Source: Noviherbaspirillum sp. UKPF54 (lineage in GTDB: Bacteria > Pseudomonadota > Gammaproteobacteria > Burkholderiales > Burkholderiaceae_D). Taken from it: a stretch of 64,000 nt of DNA. This document shows positions 23,535 through 33,814 of the stretch, piece by piece. The notes below the pieces were generated by a model. That model did no database searches. It was not told the DNA's origin and saw nothing but the letters and a program-made list of their open reading frames with translations. How positions within the stretch are numbered: the first letter of the stretch is position 1; every line of letters starts with the position of its first letter. The stretch is taken from the NCBI RefSeq assembly GCF_007874125.1, contig NZ_CP040128.1:2728001-2792000 (forward strand), in the 5' to 3' direction. The translations under genes were made by a program, and so were the position numbers.

Positions 23535-24710
23535 TTAATTCATAACGTTGAGTTCTTCGGTGCGGCGCGGCGGATAGCTTTCCCAGTGACTGCAGCCGGG
23601 GCACTGCCAATAGAACTGGCGCGCCTTGAAGCCGCAATGGCTGCACTGATACCGCGCCAGCTTCTGCGTATAGCCATGCACGAGGTTCTTCACCAGCGAA
23701 AGCTCGGGGCGCACCTCGGGCCGCGCCTCCATCAGGCGCGCTTCGAGCAGCTTGTCCAGCCCGAGCAAGGTCGGCGTACGGCGCAACTCGTCGCTCACCA
23801 GCTGATTCGCCGCCTCCACGCCGTCGAGTTCCAGCACCGCCTTGAACACCACTTCCAGCAGGTCGATCGACGGCGCCTCGGCCAGGTAGCTCGTCAATAG
23901 GTTAAGGCCTTCCTGCGGCCGGCCGACGGCACGGTAGCCGTCCATCAGCCGCTGCGCCACCAGCGCCACATGCGGCACGCTTTGCTGCTCGACGCGGCGC
24001 CATGCCAGCAGCGCCGCCTCGGTGTCGCCCTTGGCCAGATAGGCATCGCCCGTCAGGATGGCGGCGCGCACGTTCGTGCGGTCGGCCGCCAATGCCTTTT
24101 CCAGCATTGCCAGCGCCGCATCCGGATGGGTGTGGACCAGTTCGTCCTGCGCCAGCTCGCAATAGAATTGCGCGATTTCCTTCTGCCGCGCGCCGGCGCC
24201 CGAGTCCTGCAAGGCGCGTGCCGCCTCGATGGCGCGCATCCATTCCTTTTCACGCTGGTAGATTTCGAGCAGTGCCCTGCGCGCCTGCGCGCCGTACTGC
24301 GTATCGACCAGGTGGTTGAAGGTCTCTTCCGCGCGATCCAGCAATCCCGCCTTCAGGTAGTCCTGCCCCAGTTCGTACTGGGAATGCACCTGGTATTCCT
24401 GCGGCAGGTCGGGGCGCGCCAGCAGGTTCTGGTGGACGCGGATGGCGCGCTCGATCTCGCCGCGGCGGCGGAACAGGTTGCCCAGCGCGAAGTGCAGCTC
24501 GACCGTTTCCGGATCGAGCTTGACGATTTCGATGAAGGCGTCGATCGCCTTGTCGGGCTGCTCGTTCAATAAAAAGTTAAGCCCTTTGAAATAGCCGCGC
24601 GGCAGACTGCGCGATTCCGACAGGAGCTGTTTGATATCGACACGCGCGGCGATCCAGCCAAGGCCGAAAAAAATTGGGATGCCAAGCAGCCACCAGGTTT
24701 CGAATTCCAT
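23535..24710 (-). CDS. lapB: Lipopolysaccharide assembly protein LapB (YciM)
   Basis: This 391-residue protein has an N-terminal membrane anchor (WWLLGIPIFFGLGWIAARVD), a series of TPR repeats (about residues 40-330) and a C-terminal rubredoxin-type zinc knuckle (YQCSHCGFKARQFYWQCPGC). In E. coli, LapB tunes LPS synthesis by guiding FtsH to LpxC. It lies just after lapA and before ugd. All family hallmarks are present. Confidence 0.93.
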   Translation of the reverse strand: MEFETWWLLGIPIFFGLGWIAARVDIKQLLSESRSLPRGYFKGLNFLLNEQPDKAIDAFIEIVKLDPETVELHFALGNLFRRRGEIERAIRVHQNLLARPDLPQEYQVHSQYELGQDYLKAGLLDRAEETFNHLVDTQYGAQARRALLEIYQREKEWMRAIEAARALQDSGAGARQKEIAQFYCELAQDELVHTHPDAALAMLEKALAADRTNVRAAILTGDAYLAKGDTEAALLAWRRVEQQSVPHVALVAQRLMDGYRAVGRPQEGLNLLTSYLAEAPSIDLLEVVFKAVLELDGVEAANQLVSDELRRTPTLLGLDKLLEARLMEARPEVRPELSLVKNLVHGYTQKLARYQCSHCGFKARQFYWQCPGCSHWESYPPRRTEELNVMN

Positions 24711-24753
24711 GCTTTATGTTGTTATCGTAAATAGTCGGGCTCGCCCGGGGCCG

Positions 24754-25065
24754 TCACTTGCTGACCACGCCGTCCGGCGGCGGCTGCAATTGCGCCATGC
24801 GCTGCGCCTCATGGTCCTTTTCCATCGTCGCGATCGTTTTCTTGTGCTTCGTGAGGTCGCGGCGGTGGCGAAACACGGTGGGCATCATGGCGAGGATTCC
24901 GAGAACCGTGCCGCCCATGAAAAATGCGAGCAGCAGCAATACCAGCGGCGCCCGGATTTCATAGCCCAAAAAGAAGTGCAACGCGGCCTCCTGCGTGTTC
25001 TTAAGCGCAAAGACAAAGAACACGAAAAAGAGCATGGCCGCAACGATTCTGAAAACAATTTTCAT
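24754..25065 (-). CDS. lapA: LapA domain (DUF1049) inner-membrane protein
   Basis: This 103-residue protein has two membrane helices (IVFRIVAAMLFFVFFVFAL and APLVLLLLAFFMGGTVLGIL) and then a short coiled-coil tail (about residues 68-95). This is the LapA/YciS pattern. LapA works with LapB at the inner membrane in LPS assembly control. It precedes lapB by about 40 bases on the same strand. Confidence 0.9.
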   Translation of the reverse strand: MKIVFRIVAAMLFFVFFVFALKNTQEAALHFFLGYEIRAPLVLLLLAFFMGGTVLGILAMMPTVFRHRRDLTKHKKTIATMEKDHEAQRMAQLQPPPDGVVSK

Positions 25066-25253
25066 GCCGCAAGCTCCTCCTTATTGGGACGGCGCAAAAG
25101 TGACTCCGGCCGCGATGAAATTACCGGCTATTCGCGGCAGTTCCTCTTCTTTAACAACAATCGGATGGCGAGAGAAACCGAAATTGTACGTGAAACGAAG
25201 TTCCGGTAAAGACAAACTTGCACCGCAAGACAAGAGTCTGCAATGCAAAAATA

Positions 25254-25280
25254 AAAAACGGCATCCGAGGATGCCGTTTT
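25254..25280 (-). terminator. Terminator downstream of ihfB
   Basis: AAAACGGCATCC (25255-25266) and GGATGCCGTTTT (25269-25280) are a perfect 12-bp inverted repeat with a two-base loop, embedded in A/T runs on both sides. It lies 18 bases past the ihfB stop and may be bidirectional. It implies that lapA has its own promoter or depends on readthrough. Confidence 0.8.
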
Positions 25281-25297
25281 GATTTCCTGCGAATAAC

Positions 25298-25603
25298 TCA
25301 GTCTTCCTTGATCGGTTGCCCGACCATCGCATCCACCCGCTCCCGCAATTCCTTGCCGGGCTTAAAGTGGGGCACCCGCTTTTCCGGCACCATCACCTTG
25401 TCACCCGATTTCGGATTGCGCCCGATACGCGGCGGACGGCTATTTAGCGCAAAGCTGCCGAAACCACGAATTTCGATGCGCTGACCGTTAGACAGCGCGT
25501 CGGCCATCGCATCGAGAATGGTTTTGACCGCGAAATCCGCATCCTTTGCAACCAGTTGCGGATATCGCTCAGCCAAGCGGGCAATCAGCTCCGACTTTGT
25601 CAT
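25298..25603 (-). CDS. ihfB: Integration host factor subunit beta
   Basis: This 101-residue HU/IHF-family protein starts [15 protein letters not shown]. It has the DNA-bending arm [24 protein letters not shown]. Its position right after rpsA is the classical location of ihfB (himD). The protein pairs with IhfA, encoded elsewhere, to bend DNA in recombination, replication and transcription. It lies 12 bases after rpsA. Confidence 0.95.
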   Translation of the reverse strand: MTKSELIARLAERYPQLVAKDADFAVKTILDAMADALSNGQRIEIRGFGSFALNSRPPRIGRNPKSGDKVMVPEKRVPHFKPGKELRERVDAMVGQPIKED

Positions 25604-25615
25604 TAACCCCGAACC

Positions 25616-27322
25616 TTATTGCTTGTTGTCGAGCTTTGCCTTCAGCAGGGCGCCCAGGCTGGTGGTGCCGGAAGCGGCAGCGGAATCCGCCGACATCTTC
25701 TGCATGGCTTCCTGGGTCTCGGCATTGTCCTTCGCCTTGATCGACAGCTGAATGCTGCGAGCCTTGCGGTCGACGTTGATCACCATTGCTTCGATCTTGT
25801 CGCCAACCTTCAGGTGCGTACCGGCATCTTCCACGCGATCGCGGGAGATTTCGGAAGCGCGCAGATAGCCTTCGACTTCATCGTTCAGCGCGATGACTGC
25901 GCCCTTCGGCTCGACCGATTTCACGGTGCCGGACACGACTGCGCCCTTGTCGTTCAGTGCAACGAAGTTGTTGAACGGATCGCCTTCGAGCTGCTTGACG
26001 CCCAGCGAAACACGCTCGCGCTCGACGTCGATCGCCAGCACGACGGCTTCCAGCTCGTCGCCCTTCTTGAACTTGCGCACGGCTTCTTCGCCGGCTTCGG
26101 TCCAGGACAGGTCGGACAGGTGCACCAGGCCGTCGATGTTGCCCGGCAGGCCGATGAACACGCCGAAGTCGGTGATCGACTTGATCGCGCCCTTCACCTT
26201 GTCGCCCTTCTTGTGGTTCATCGCGAAGTCTTCCCACGGATTCGGCTTGCACTGCTTCATGCCGAGGGAGATACGGCGACGCTCTTCGTCGATTTCCAGG
26301 ACCATGACTTCAACTTCGTCGCCCAGCTGGACAACCTTGTTCGGAGCCACGTTCTTGTTGGTCCAGTCCATTTCGGACACGTGCACCAGGCCTTCGATGC
26401 CTTGCTCGACTTCCACGAACGCACCGTAGTCGGTCAGGTTGGTGACCTTGCCGAACAGGCGGGTGCCTTGCGGGTAGCGACGGGACAGGCCAGTCCACGG
26501 ATCGTCGCCCAGTTGCTTGACGCCGAGGGACACGCGGTTCTTTTCCTGATCGTACTTGAGGACCTTGGCGGTGATTTCCTGACCGACGGACAGCACTTCC
26601 GACGGGTGACGCACACGGCGCCATGCGAGATCGGTGATGTGCAGCAGGCCATCGATGCCGCCCAGGTCAACGAACGCGCCGTAGTCGGTGATGTTCTTGA
26701 CGATACCGGTGACGACGGTGCCTTCCTTCAGGGTTTCCATCAGCTTGGCGCGCTCTTCGCCCATCGATGCTTCGATGACGGCGCGGCGCGACAGCACGAC
26801 GTTGTTACGCTTGCGATCCAGCTTGATGACCTTGAATTCCAGGGTCTTGCCTTCGTACGGCGTGGTGTCCTTGACCGGACGGGTGTCGACCAGCGAACCC
26901 GGCAGGAAGGCACGGATGCCGTTGGTCAGAACGGTCAGGCCGCCCTTGACCTTGCCATTGACGGTGCCGGTCACGATTTCGCCGGACTCCATCGCCTTCT
27001 CGAGCGCGAGCCAGGAAGCCAGACGCTTGGCCTTGTCGCGCGACAGGATGGTGTCGCCGAAACCGTTTTCGAGCGATTCGATCGCAACGGTGACGAAGTC
27101 GCCAACCTGGACTTCGAGTTCGCCGCTGTCGTTCTTGAATTCTTCGATAGGAATGAATGCTTCGGATTTCAGGCCGGCATTGACGATCACAAAATTGTGG
27201 TCGAGACGAACGACTTCAGCCGAAATCACTTCACCGGAACGCATATCCTGACGGGACAGGGATTCCTCGAACAGGGCTGCAAAGCTTTCCATACCGGTTG
27301 ATTGTTGTTGCGCAGTAGACAT
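25616..27322 (-). CDS. rpsA: 30S ribosomal protein S1
   Basis: This is 568 residues from ATG 27322 ([20 protein letters not shown]); the 16 codons upstream in frame are not family-like. Six S1 RNA-binding repeats are visible, for example [35 protein letters not shown] and [18 protein letters not shown]1 brings mRNA to the 30S subunit. Strong codon bias suits a highly expressed gene. The order cmk-rpsA-ihfB is conserved. Confidence 0.96.
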   Translation of the reverse strand: MSTAQQQSTGMESFAALFEESLSRQDMRSGEVISAEVVRLDHNFVIVNAGLKSEAFIPIEEFKNDSGELEVQVGDFVTVAIESLENGFGDTILSRDKAKRLASWLALEKAMESGEIVTGTVNGKVKGGLTVLTNGIRAFLPGSLVDTRPVKDTTPYEGKTLEFKVIKLDRKRNNVVLSRRAVIEASMGEERAKLMETLKEGTVVTGIVKNITDYGAFVDLGGIDGLLHITDLAWRRVRHPSEVLSVGQEITAKVLKYDQEKNRVSLGVKQLGDDPWTGLSRRYPQGTRLFGKVTNLTDYGAFVEVEQGIEGLVHVSEMDWTNKNVAPNKVVQLGDEVEVMVLEIDEERRRISLGMKQCKPNPWEDFAMNHKKGDKVKGAIKSITDFGVFIGLPGNIDGLVHLSDLSWTEAGEEAVRKFKKGDELEAVVLAIDVERERVSLGVKQLEGDPFNNFVALNDKGAVVSGTVKSVEPKGAVIALNDEVEGYLRASEISRDRVEDAGTHLKVGDKIEAMVINVDRKARSIQLSIKAKDNAETQEAMQKMSADSAAASGTTSLGALLKAKLDNKQ

Positions 27323-27443
27323 AAATTTGAAAAGGTTTGGCCAGTATTGATCGGGTCTAATCGATTGCATACTGGGTTAGGTTCATCAACACCCGACAAG
27401 GCCTTGCGCCAAGCCGGGCTCCGCTACAAAAACAGTGCATTGA

Positions 27444-28118
27444 TTACATCTGTTTTTTTACTGCCGCGTACCACTGAAGCACCTGTTCGACCGCCTGATC
27501 GGCCGTCATGTCCGAGGTATCCAGAAAATGCGCCCCTTCCGCCGGCTTCAACGGAGCCACGGCGCGATTCGAATCACGCGCATCCCGCTCCCTCAAATCC
27601 TTGAGAAGATCTTCCATACTAGCAGAAAAACCCTTCTCAATCAATTGCTTATATCGCCTTTGGGCACGCGCCTCCACGCTTGCGGTAAGGAACACTTTCA
27701 ACGTCGCATGGGGGAAAATCACCGTCCCCATATCGCGCCCGTCGGCGACCAGGCCGGGAGCGATCTTGAAGCTGTGCTGCAGGCTGGCCAGCGCATGGCG
27801 CACGGTTGGCAAAGCAGCTATTTTCGATGCGGTATTGCCCACTTCCTCGGCACGAATGGCATTGGAGACATTCTCGTTGGCGAGCCATATTTCATCGCCA
27901 AGGAACTTGCATGGCAACTTTTCGGCCAGCTTGGCCAAGGCATGCTCGTCATTCAACGCAACGTCATGCCGCAGCGCGGACAAGGCGGTCAGGCGATACA
28001 AGGCCCCCGAATCCAGATAATGGAAACCGAGATGCAATGCCACGCGGTGCGCAACCGTCCCCTTGCCGGATGCGGTTGGCCCGTCGATGGTGATCACCGG
28101 AATGGAGTATGTTTGCAT
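27444..28118 (-). CDS. cmk: Cytidylate kinase
   Basis: This 224-residue kinase converts CMP and dCMP to the diphosphates. The P-loop is [32 protein letters not shown] and the [24 protein letters not shown] lid region are typical. ATG 28118 is preferred over the TTG at 28127. It lies between aroA and rpsA, the normal order. Confidence 0.94.
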   Translation of the reverse strand: MQTYSIPVITIDGPTASGKGTVAHRVALHLGFHYLDSGALYRLTALSALRHDVALNDEHALAKLAEKLPCKFLGDEIWLANENVSNAIRAEEVGNTASKIAALPTVRHALASLQHSFKIAPGLVADGRDMGTVIFPHATLKVFLTASVEARAQRRYKQLIEKGFSASMEDLLKDLRERDARDSNRAVAPLKPAEGAHFLDTSDMTADQAVEQVLQWYAAVKKQM

Positions 28119-28175
28119 TATTAACAATCAAAAAGGCCGAGCTTATCCACCCGCCCGGCGGTATCACCGGCGTGC

Positions 28176-29501
28176 TTAAAACAGATCGTTGCGCGCTACG
28201 CTGGCAAAGGCGTCGAAATATTCCGGAAACGTCTTGGCAACACATTGCGGGTCATTGATCCGCACCGTATTCCCCTTACGCCCGGCACCATTGAGCGTTG
28301 CCAGGGAAAAGCACATTGCCATGCGATGGTCGTCGTAGGTATCGATGGCGGCGCTGCGGATTTGCTCAGGCGGCGTCACGCGCAAATAGTCGGCGCCTTC
28401 CTCGACGCTCGCGCCCAGCTTGCGCAGTTCGGTCGCCATCGCGGCGATCCGGTCGGTTTCCTTCACGCGCCAGCTGCCGATGTTGCGCAAGGTGCTCGGT
28501 CCGTCGGCATACAGCGCGGCCACCGCGATCGTCATCGCCGCATCGGGAATATGGTTGAAATCGGCATCGATCGCCTTCAGCACGCCATTGGAACGCGCTT
28601 CGATCCAGTTGTCGCCCATCGTGATGGTCGCGCCCATCTTTTCCAGCGCTTCGACAAAGCGCACGTCGCCCTGGATACTGTCGCGTCCGACGCCCTCCAC
28701 CCGCACCGGCCCGCCGGCAATGGCGCCGGCTGCGAGAAAATACGACGCCGACGAGGCATCGCCTTCGACGTGAATCGCCCCGGGGCTGACGTAACTCTGG
28801 CCGGACGCGACCGTAAACGACTGCCACGCGTTGCGCTCGACCGCCACACCGAAGCGACGCATCAGATTCAAGGTGATCTCGATATAGGGCTTGGAAATCA
28901 GCTCGCCGACCACCTCGATCGTGACCGCTTGGTCGCGCGCCATCAAGGGAGCGGCCATCAGCAGCGCCGTCAGGAACTGGCTGGAGACATTGCCCTTGAC
29001 CTGCATGCGCTGCGCGTGGATATGGCCGCGCCGGATGTGCAGCGGCGGGTAACCCGGCTGCCCCGTGTATTCGATGCTCGCGCCAACCGCGTTCAAGGCG
29101 TCGACCAGGTCGCCGATCGGCCGCTCATGCATGCGCGACACGCCGTGCAAGGTATAGTCGCCGCCGATTGCCGCCAGCGCCGCCGTCAGCGGCCGGATAG
29201 CCGTGCCTGCGTTGCCCATGAAGAGATCGGCCTGGTGTACCGGGAGAGCACCGCCGGCGCCGTGCACGGTGTATTGCCGCGTTTCTCCGACCTGCTTCCA
29301 TTGGATTCCCAGCTTTTGCAACGCCATCAGCATCACATGGGTATCGTCGGAGGCCAGCAGGTCGTGGATATCGGTCGTGTCACGGGCCAGCGCGGCCAGC
29401 AGCAAAATGCGGTTGGAAATGCTTTTCGAACCCGGCAGCCGCACCGTGCCTTGCGCATGCATGGCCGGCTGCAGGTCCAGATGATGGGGATAGTGCTTCA
29501 T
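28176..29501 (-). CDS. aroA: 3-phosphoshikimate 1-carboxyvinyltransferase (EPSP synthase)
   Basis: This 441-residue enzyme joins PEP to shikimate-3-phosphate in the chorismate pathway. [17 protein letters not shown] and [20 protein letters not shown] are the two signature sites. The ATG overlaps the tyrA stop by one base (TAATG), so it is coupled. The residue after GNAGTA is Ile-Arg-Pro, as in class I, glyphosate-sensitive enzymes. Confidence 0.95.
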   Translation of the reverse strand: MKHYPHHLDLQPAMHAQGTVRLPGSKSISNRILLLAALARDTTDIHDLLASDDTHVMLMALQKLGIQWKQVGETRQYTVHGAGGALPVHQADLFMGNAGTAIRPLTAALAAIGGDYTLHGVSRMHERPIGDLVDALNAVGASIEYTGQPGYPPLHIRRGHIHAQRMQVKGNVSSQFLTALLMAAPLMARDQAVTIEVVGELISKPYIEITLNLMRRFGVAVERNAWQSFTVASGQSYVSPGAIHVEGDASSASYFLAAGAIAGGPVRVEGVGRDSIQGDVRFVEALEKMGATITMGDNWIEARSNGVLKAIDADFNHIPDAAMTIAVAALYADGPSTLRNIGSWRVKETDRIAAMATELRKLGASVEEGADYLRVTPPEQIRSAAIDTYDDHRMAMCFSLATLNGAGRKGNTVRINDPQCVAKTFPEYFDAFASVARNDLF

Positions 29502-30400
29502 TAGTCGCCGCCTTGTCTGTTCTGTTGTTCCGCCGCCTCGATGGTGCAAATCCAGTTATGCCGCGCGCGCTGCGCGTTCGCATAGACCGCTTCGAGCGCG
29601 CCGCCGTCGGCCTCGGCCAGCATGGCGCGCAACTGCGCCAGCTGCGTCATGTAGGCATCCAGCTCGCCGAGCAACGCCGCCTGGTTTGCCAGCGAAATGT
29701 CGCGCCACATTTCGGGCGACGAGCCGGCGATCCGCGTGAAATCGCGAAAGCCGCTGGCGGCATACTGGAACAGCAAATCGGCATGCGGCTTCTTGGCGAT
29801 GTCGTCCACCAGCGCGTACGCCAGCAGATGCGGCAGGTGGCTGACCGCCGCGAAGACCCGGTCGTGCTCCTGAGGCGTGAGCTGATGAATGATCGCGCCG
29901 CACAACCGCCACGCGCTCGCCACGCGAGCCACATCCTCCGCCGTGTTTTCGGGAAGCGGCGCGAGTACCACTTTTTTGCCGATATATAAATCGACGATCG
30001 CAGCTTCGGGACCGTTCTGCTCGCGTCCGGCGATCGGGTGGCCCGGAACGAATTGCGCGATCTTGCCGCCAAGCGCCTTGCGCGCCGCCGCGACCACGTC
30101 TGACTTGGTGCTGCCCGCGTCGGTCACTACCGTTCCCGGTTGCAGGTGCGGCGCCATCGATGCCAGTATCTGTTCGGTCTGCGCCACCGGCGCGGCCACC
30201 AGGATCAGGTCGGCGCCGTCGACGGCTTCCGCCACCGAGCTGCCGATCGAGTCGATGATGCCGAGTTCCTTCGCGCGTTCCAGCGAAGCGGCGCTGCGCC
30301 CCATACCGACGACCTGCGCCACCGCGCCGGCGCTTTTCAGCGCCAGGGCAAACGAGCCGCCGATCAGGCCGACGCCAAAAATTGATATTTTCTTCAGCAC
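29501..30400 (-). CDS. tyrA: Prephenate dehydrogenase
   Basis: This 299-residue NAD-dependent enzyme makes 4-hydroxyphenylpyruvate (or arogenate to tyrosine) for tyrosine synthesis. The Rossmann motif is [35 protein letters not shown] and [18 protein letters not shown] contain the catalytic His region. There is no chorismate mutase or ACT domain. It lies between hisC and aroA in the aromatic cluster. Confidence 0.93.
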   Translation of the reverse strand: MLKKISIFGVGLIGGSFALALKSAGAVAQVVGMGRSAASLERAKELGIIDSIGSSVAEAVDGADLILVAAPVAQTEQILASMAPHLQPGTVVTDAGSTKSDVVAAARKALGGKIAQFVPGHPIAGREQNGPEAAIVDLYIGKKVVLAPLPENTAEDVARVASAWRLCGAIIHQLTPQEHDRVFAAVSHLPHLLAYALVDDIAKKPHADLLFQYAASGFRDFTRIAGSSPEMWRDISLANQAALLGELDAYMTQLAQLRAMLAEADGGALEAVYANAQRARHNWICTIEAAEQQNRQGGD

Positions 30401-30431
30401 GAGAAATCGCTCAATGTCGTTCGCTGCCGGC

Positions 30432-31538
30432 TCAGGTCAATGCCTTTTTCAATGCGTCGATGAAGATCGCGTTCTCGTCCGGCAGGCCGATCGAGATGCG
30501 CAGCCACTGCGGCAAACCATAGTTGCCCACTGGACGGACGATCACGCCCTGCTTCAGCAATGCGAGGTTGAGGCGCGCGCCGGCGCCGTCGTCGTTGCCG
30601 ACCTTGACCAGCACGAAATTGCCGTATGAAGGGACATACTCCAGGTCCATCGCATCGAATGCCTGCGTCAGCTGGCGGTAGCCGTCCTCGTTGAGCCGCG
30701 CGCTCCTTTGCAGGAATGCACTGTCGTTCAACGCCGCGATCGCCGCCGCCTGGGCCAGCGAATTGACGTTGAAAGGCTGGCGGATGCGGTTGAGCAGGTC
30801 GGTGATCGCCGGCTGCGCAATGCCAAAGCCGACGCGCAGGCCGGCCAGGCCGTAGGCTTTCGACATGGTGCGAGACACCAGCAGGTTCGGATATTCGCGC
30901 ACCCATGCCGTCGACTCGTATTGCAGTTCCGGCGCGAGATACTCGTTGTACGCTTCATCCAGCACCACAACGATATTGCGCGGCACGACCTTCAGGAAAG
31001 CTTCGATGTCCGCGGCGGGAATGAAGGTGCCGGTCGGATTGTTCGGATTGGCGATGAAAATCAGCCTGGTATCCGCGGTTGTCGCATTGGCCATCGCTGC
31101 AAGGTCGTGGCCGTAATGCTTTGCCGGCACCACGATCGCACGGCCGCCCACGGCCTGCGTCGCCAGCGCATACACGGCGAACGAATATTGGGAGTAGATC
31201 ACCGACTGCCCCGGCTGCACGAACGCATGCGCGGCCAGTTCAAGGATGTCGTTGCTGCCGTTGCCGAGCGTGATCCATTCCTGCGGCACGCCGTACTTGG
31301 CGGCGATTGCCTGCTTCAGCTCGAACCCGTTCGCGTCCGGATAGCGTCCGATATCGGCGACGGCTTCCAGCATCGCTTGCCTCGCCGACTCCGGCATGCC
31401 GAGCGGATTTTCGTTGGAAGCGAGCTTGACGATTTTCGACTCGTCCAGGCCGAACTCGCGCGCGACTTCCGCGATCGGCTTGCCGCCCTGATAGGGAGCG
31501 ATGGCGCGAACGTAATCAGGTCCGAATTGAATTGACAT
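30432..31538 (-). CDS. hisC: Histidinol-phosphate aminotransferase
   Basis: This 368-residue class-II aminotransferase uses PLP. The catalytic Lys lies in SRTMSKAYGLAGLRVGFG. In this cluster, HisC-type enzymes may also transaminate aromatic keto acids, which would explain a position between pheA and tyrA. Conserved KLASNENPLGMP and LGNGSNDILELAAHAF are present. Confidence 0.92.
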   Translation of the reverse strand: MSIQFGPDYVRAIAPYQGGKPIAEVAREFGLDESKIVKLASNENPLGMPESARQAMLEAVADIGRYPDANGFELKQAIAAKYGVPQEWITLGNGSNDILELAAHAFVQPGQSVIYSQYSFAVYALATQAVGGRAIVVPAKHYGHDLAAMANATTADTRLIFIANPNNPTGTFIPAADIEAFLKVVPRNIVVVLDEAYNEYLAPELQYESTAWVREYPNLLVSRTMSKAYGLAGLRVGFGIAQPAITDLLNRIRQPFNVNSLAQAAAIAALNDSAFLQRSARLNEDGYRQLTQAFDAMDLEYVPSYGNFVLVKVGNDDGAGARLNLALLKQGVIVRPVGNYGLPQWLRISIGLPDENAIFIDALKKALT

Positions 31539-31592
31539 AGAAGATTCCAGATGAGTGAGCCATTCGCCATCTGTGGCAAACGGCGATTCAAA

Positions 31593-32669
31593 TTACAAAC
31601 TGAAAGGATATGAACCGAGCAGCTTGAAGAACGCGGCATTCTGCTTCAGCTCCGCCAGCGCGGCCGCCACATTGCCATCCTGCGCATGGCCTTCGACATC
31701 GACGTAGAAATAATATTCCCAGGTTCCGATGCGCGCCGGACGCGACTCGAAGCGCGTCATCGATACGCCGTGCCGGGCCAACGGCGCAAGCAGGTTATAC
31801 ACCGCGCCCGCCTTGTTCGGCACCGCAAGCACCAGCGACGTCTGGTCCTTGCCGCTCGGCCCGGGTTGCAGGCGGCCCACGATGGCAAACCGCGTGCGGT
31901 TGTGCGGATCGTCCTGCACGTGCGCCTTGACGACGCCCAGGTTGTAGCGCTGACCGGCGATTTCACCCGCTATCGCCGCCGCCGCCGGGTCTTCGCTGGC
32001 AATGCGCGCGGCTTCGCCGTTGGACGCGACGGCTTGGCGTTCGATGCCCGGATAATGTTGGTTAAGCCATACTTGGCATTGCGCCAGGGCCTGCGAATGC
32101 GCGCAGATGCGGGTTACGCCCTCCATCGTGCCGCTCCTGGTCATCAGGCTGTGATGCACCGGGATCGACAGTTCGCCGCTAATCGACAATGTGGTCTGCA
32201 GCAGCAGGTCGAGCGTGCGGTTGATGGCGCCTTCCGACGAATTCTCGATGGGAACCACGCCGAAATCCGCCGTTCCCGCTTCCGCGGCACGGAAAACCTC
32301 GTCGATGGATGCGCATGGCACGCCTTCGACCGCATGACCAAACTGCTGATACACGGCCTGCTCGCTGAACGTACCGGCTGGCCCGAGATAGGCCACATTG
32401 ACGCGCCGCTCCAGGGCACGACAGGAAGACATGATCTCCCGGAAGATGGTCTGGACATCGCCGCCATCGAGCGGACCAGGGTTGCGCTCGGCGACCTTGC
32501 GCAAGACCTGCGCCTCGCGCTCCGGACGGAACACCGGCGCATTGGTTTCGGCCTTCACGTGGCCGACTTCCTGCGCGACGCGCGCGCGGCGGTTGAGCAA
32601 ATCGAGGATTTGCGCATCGATGGCATCGATCTGCTCGCGCAGTGGCTTTAATTTATCGTCGGTATTCAT
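31593..32669 (-). CDS. pheA: Bifunctional chorismate mutase / prephenate dehydratase
   Basis: This is 358 residues from ATG 32669. An AroQ chorismate mutase domain (about residues 1-90; REQIDAIDAQILDLLNRRA) precedes a prephenate dehydratase domain (VAYLGPAGTFSEQAVYQQFG). A C-terminal ACT domain has TSLVLAVPNKAGAVYNLL and FESRPARIGTWEYYFYVD, the phenylalanine feedback site. The 123-codon upstream extension overlaps serC and is not real. Confidence 0.95.
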   Translation of the reverse strand: MNTDDKLKPLREQIDAIDAQILDLLNRRARVAQEVGHVKAETNAPVFRPEREAQVLRKVAERNPGPLDGGDVQTIFREIMSSCRALERRVNVAYLGPAGTFSEQAVYQQFGHAVEGVPCASIDEVFRAAEAGTADFGVVPIENSSEGAINRTLDLLLQTTLSISGELSIPVHHSLMTRSGTMEGVTRICAHSQALAQCQVWLNQHYPGIERQAVASNGEAARIASEDPAAAAIAGEIAGQRYNLGVVKAHVQDDPHNRTRFAIVGRLQPGPSGKDQTSLVLAVPNKAGAVYNLLAPLARHGVSMTRFESRPARIGTWEYYFYVDVEGHAQDGNVAAALAELKQNAAFFKLLGSYPFSL

Positions 32670-32710
32670 GTTTACGCTGTCCTGTGGCTTCCCGCTGCAA
32701 GAGGGGAATA

Positions 32711-33814
32711 TCAGCCGTGCTTCTTCTCGAACTCTTTGAGGTAATCGACCAGCGCCTGCACGCCGTCGATCGGCATCGCGTTGTAAATCGATGCACGCAT
32801 GCCGCCCACCGACTTGTGGCCCTTGAGCTGCAGCAGCCCGCGCTCCTTCGCGCCGGCCAGGAAAGTATCGTTCAGCGACTCGTCTTTCAGGAAGAATGGC
32901 ACGTTCATACGCGAGCGGCAGTCCTTCTCGATCTTGTTGCTGTAGAAATCGGTCGAGTCCAGATAATCGTACAGCAGCGCGGCCTTGGCGATATTGAGCT
33001 GCTCCATCGCGGCGACGCCGCCTTGCCTTTTCAGCCACTGGAACACCAGGCCGGCGATATAAATCGCGTAGGTCGGCGGCGTGTTGTACATCGATTGATT
33101 ATCCGCCACCAGCTTCCAGTCGAACGCCGACGGGCAAATCGGCAACGCATGGCCGAGCAAATCGTCACGTACGATCACCAGCGTCAGGCCCGCCGGGCCA
33201 ATGTTCTTTTGCGCGCCGCCGTAGATCACGCCGTATTTCGATACATCGATCTCGCGCGACAGGATGTGGGACGACATGTCCGCCACCAGCGGGGCGCCAT
33301 TGGTCTGCTCCGCCACGTCGGGCACGTAATGGAATTCGACGCCGTCGATCGTTTCGTTGGTGCAGACATGCACGTAAGCGGGATCGGCCGACAGTTTCCA
33401 GCTTTCGCGCGGCGGTATTGCCGTGAATTTCTGGCTTTCCGACGAAGCGGCGACATTGACCGTGCAATACTTTTTCGCTTCCTTGATCGACTTGGTCGAC
33501 CAGGAGCCGGTATTGATGAAATCCACCACCGCCGGCTGCGACTTGCGTGCGACCAGGTTCATCGGGACGATCGCATTTTCGGCAATGGCGCCCCCCTGCA
33601 TGAACAGGATCTTGTAATTCGCCGGCACGCCAAGCAACTCACGCAGGTCGCACTCAGCCGCCTCGTAAATCGATGTGAATTCCTTGCCGCGATGGCTCAT
33701 TTCCATCACGGACATGCCGCTGCCATGCCAGTCAAGCATTTCGTCGGCCGCTTGCCGCAGCACTTCCTGCGGCAGGACGGCAGGACCGGCCGAGAAGTTA
33801 TAGACGCGGGTCAT
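32711..33814 (-). CDS. serC: Phosphoserine aminotransferase
   Basis: This 367-residue PLP enzyme forms phosphoserine and also acts in PLP synthesis. It starts [20 protein letters not shown]. The PLP Lys is in [17 protein letters not shown], and [16 protein letters not shown] ends the fold. The ATG overlaps the gyrA stop by four bases. Order and length are normal. Confidence 0.95.
   Translation of the reverse strand: MTRVYNFSAGPAVLPQEVLRQAADEMLDWHGSGMSVMEMSHRGKEFTSIYEAAECDLRELLGVPANYKILFMQGGAIAENAIVPMNLVARKSQPAVVDFINTGSWSTKSIKEAKKYCTVNVAASSESQKFTAIPPRESWKLSADPAYVHVCTNETIDGVEFHYVPDVAEQTNGAPLVADMSSHILSREIDVSKYGVIYGGAQKNIGPAGLTLVIVRDDLLGHALPICPSAFDWKLVADNQSMYNTPPTYAIYIAGLVFQWLKRQGGVAAMEQLNIAKAALLYDYLDSTDFYSNKIEKDCRSRMNVPFFLKDESLNDTFLAGAKERGLLQLKGHKSVGGMRASIYNAMPIDGVQALVDYLKEFEKKHG

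Noticed and set aside
32670..33038. Upstream extension of pheA into serC
   Set aside because: The 123 extra residues are Arg-rich and unlike any chorismate mutase; MNTDDKLKPLREQIDAIDA is the normal start.
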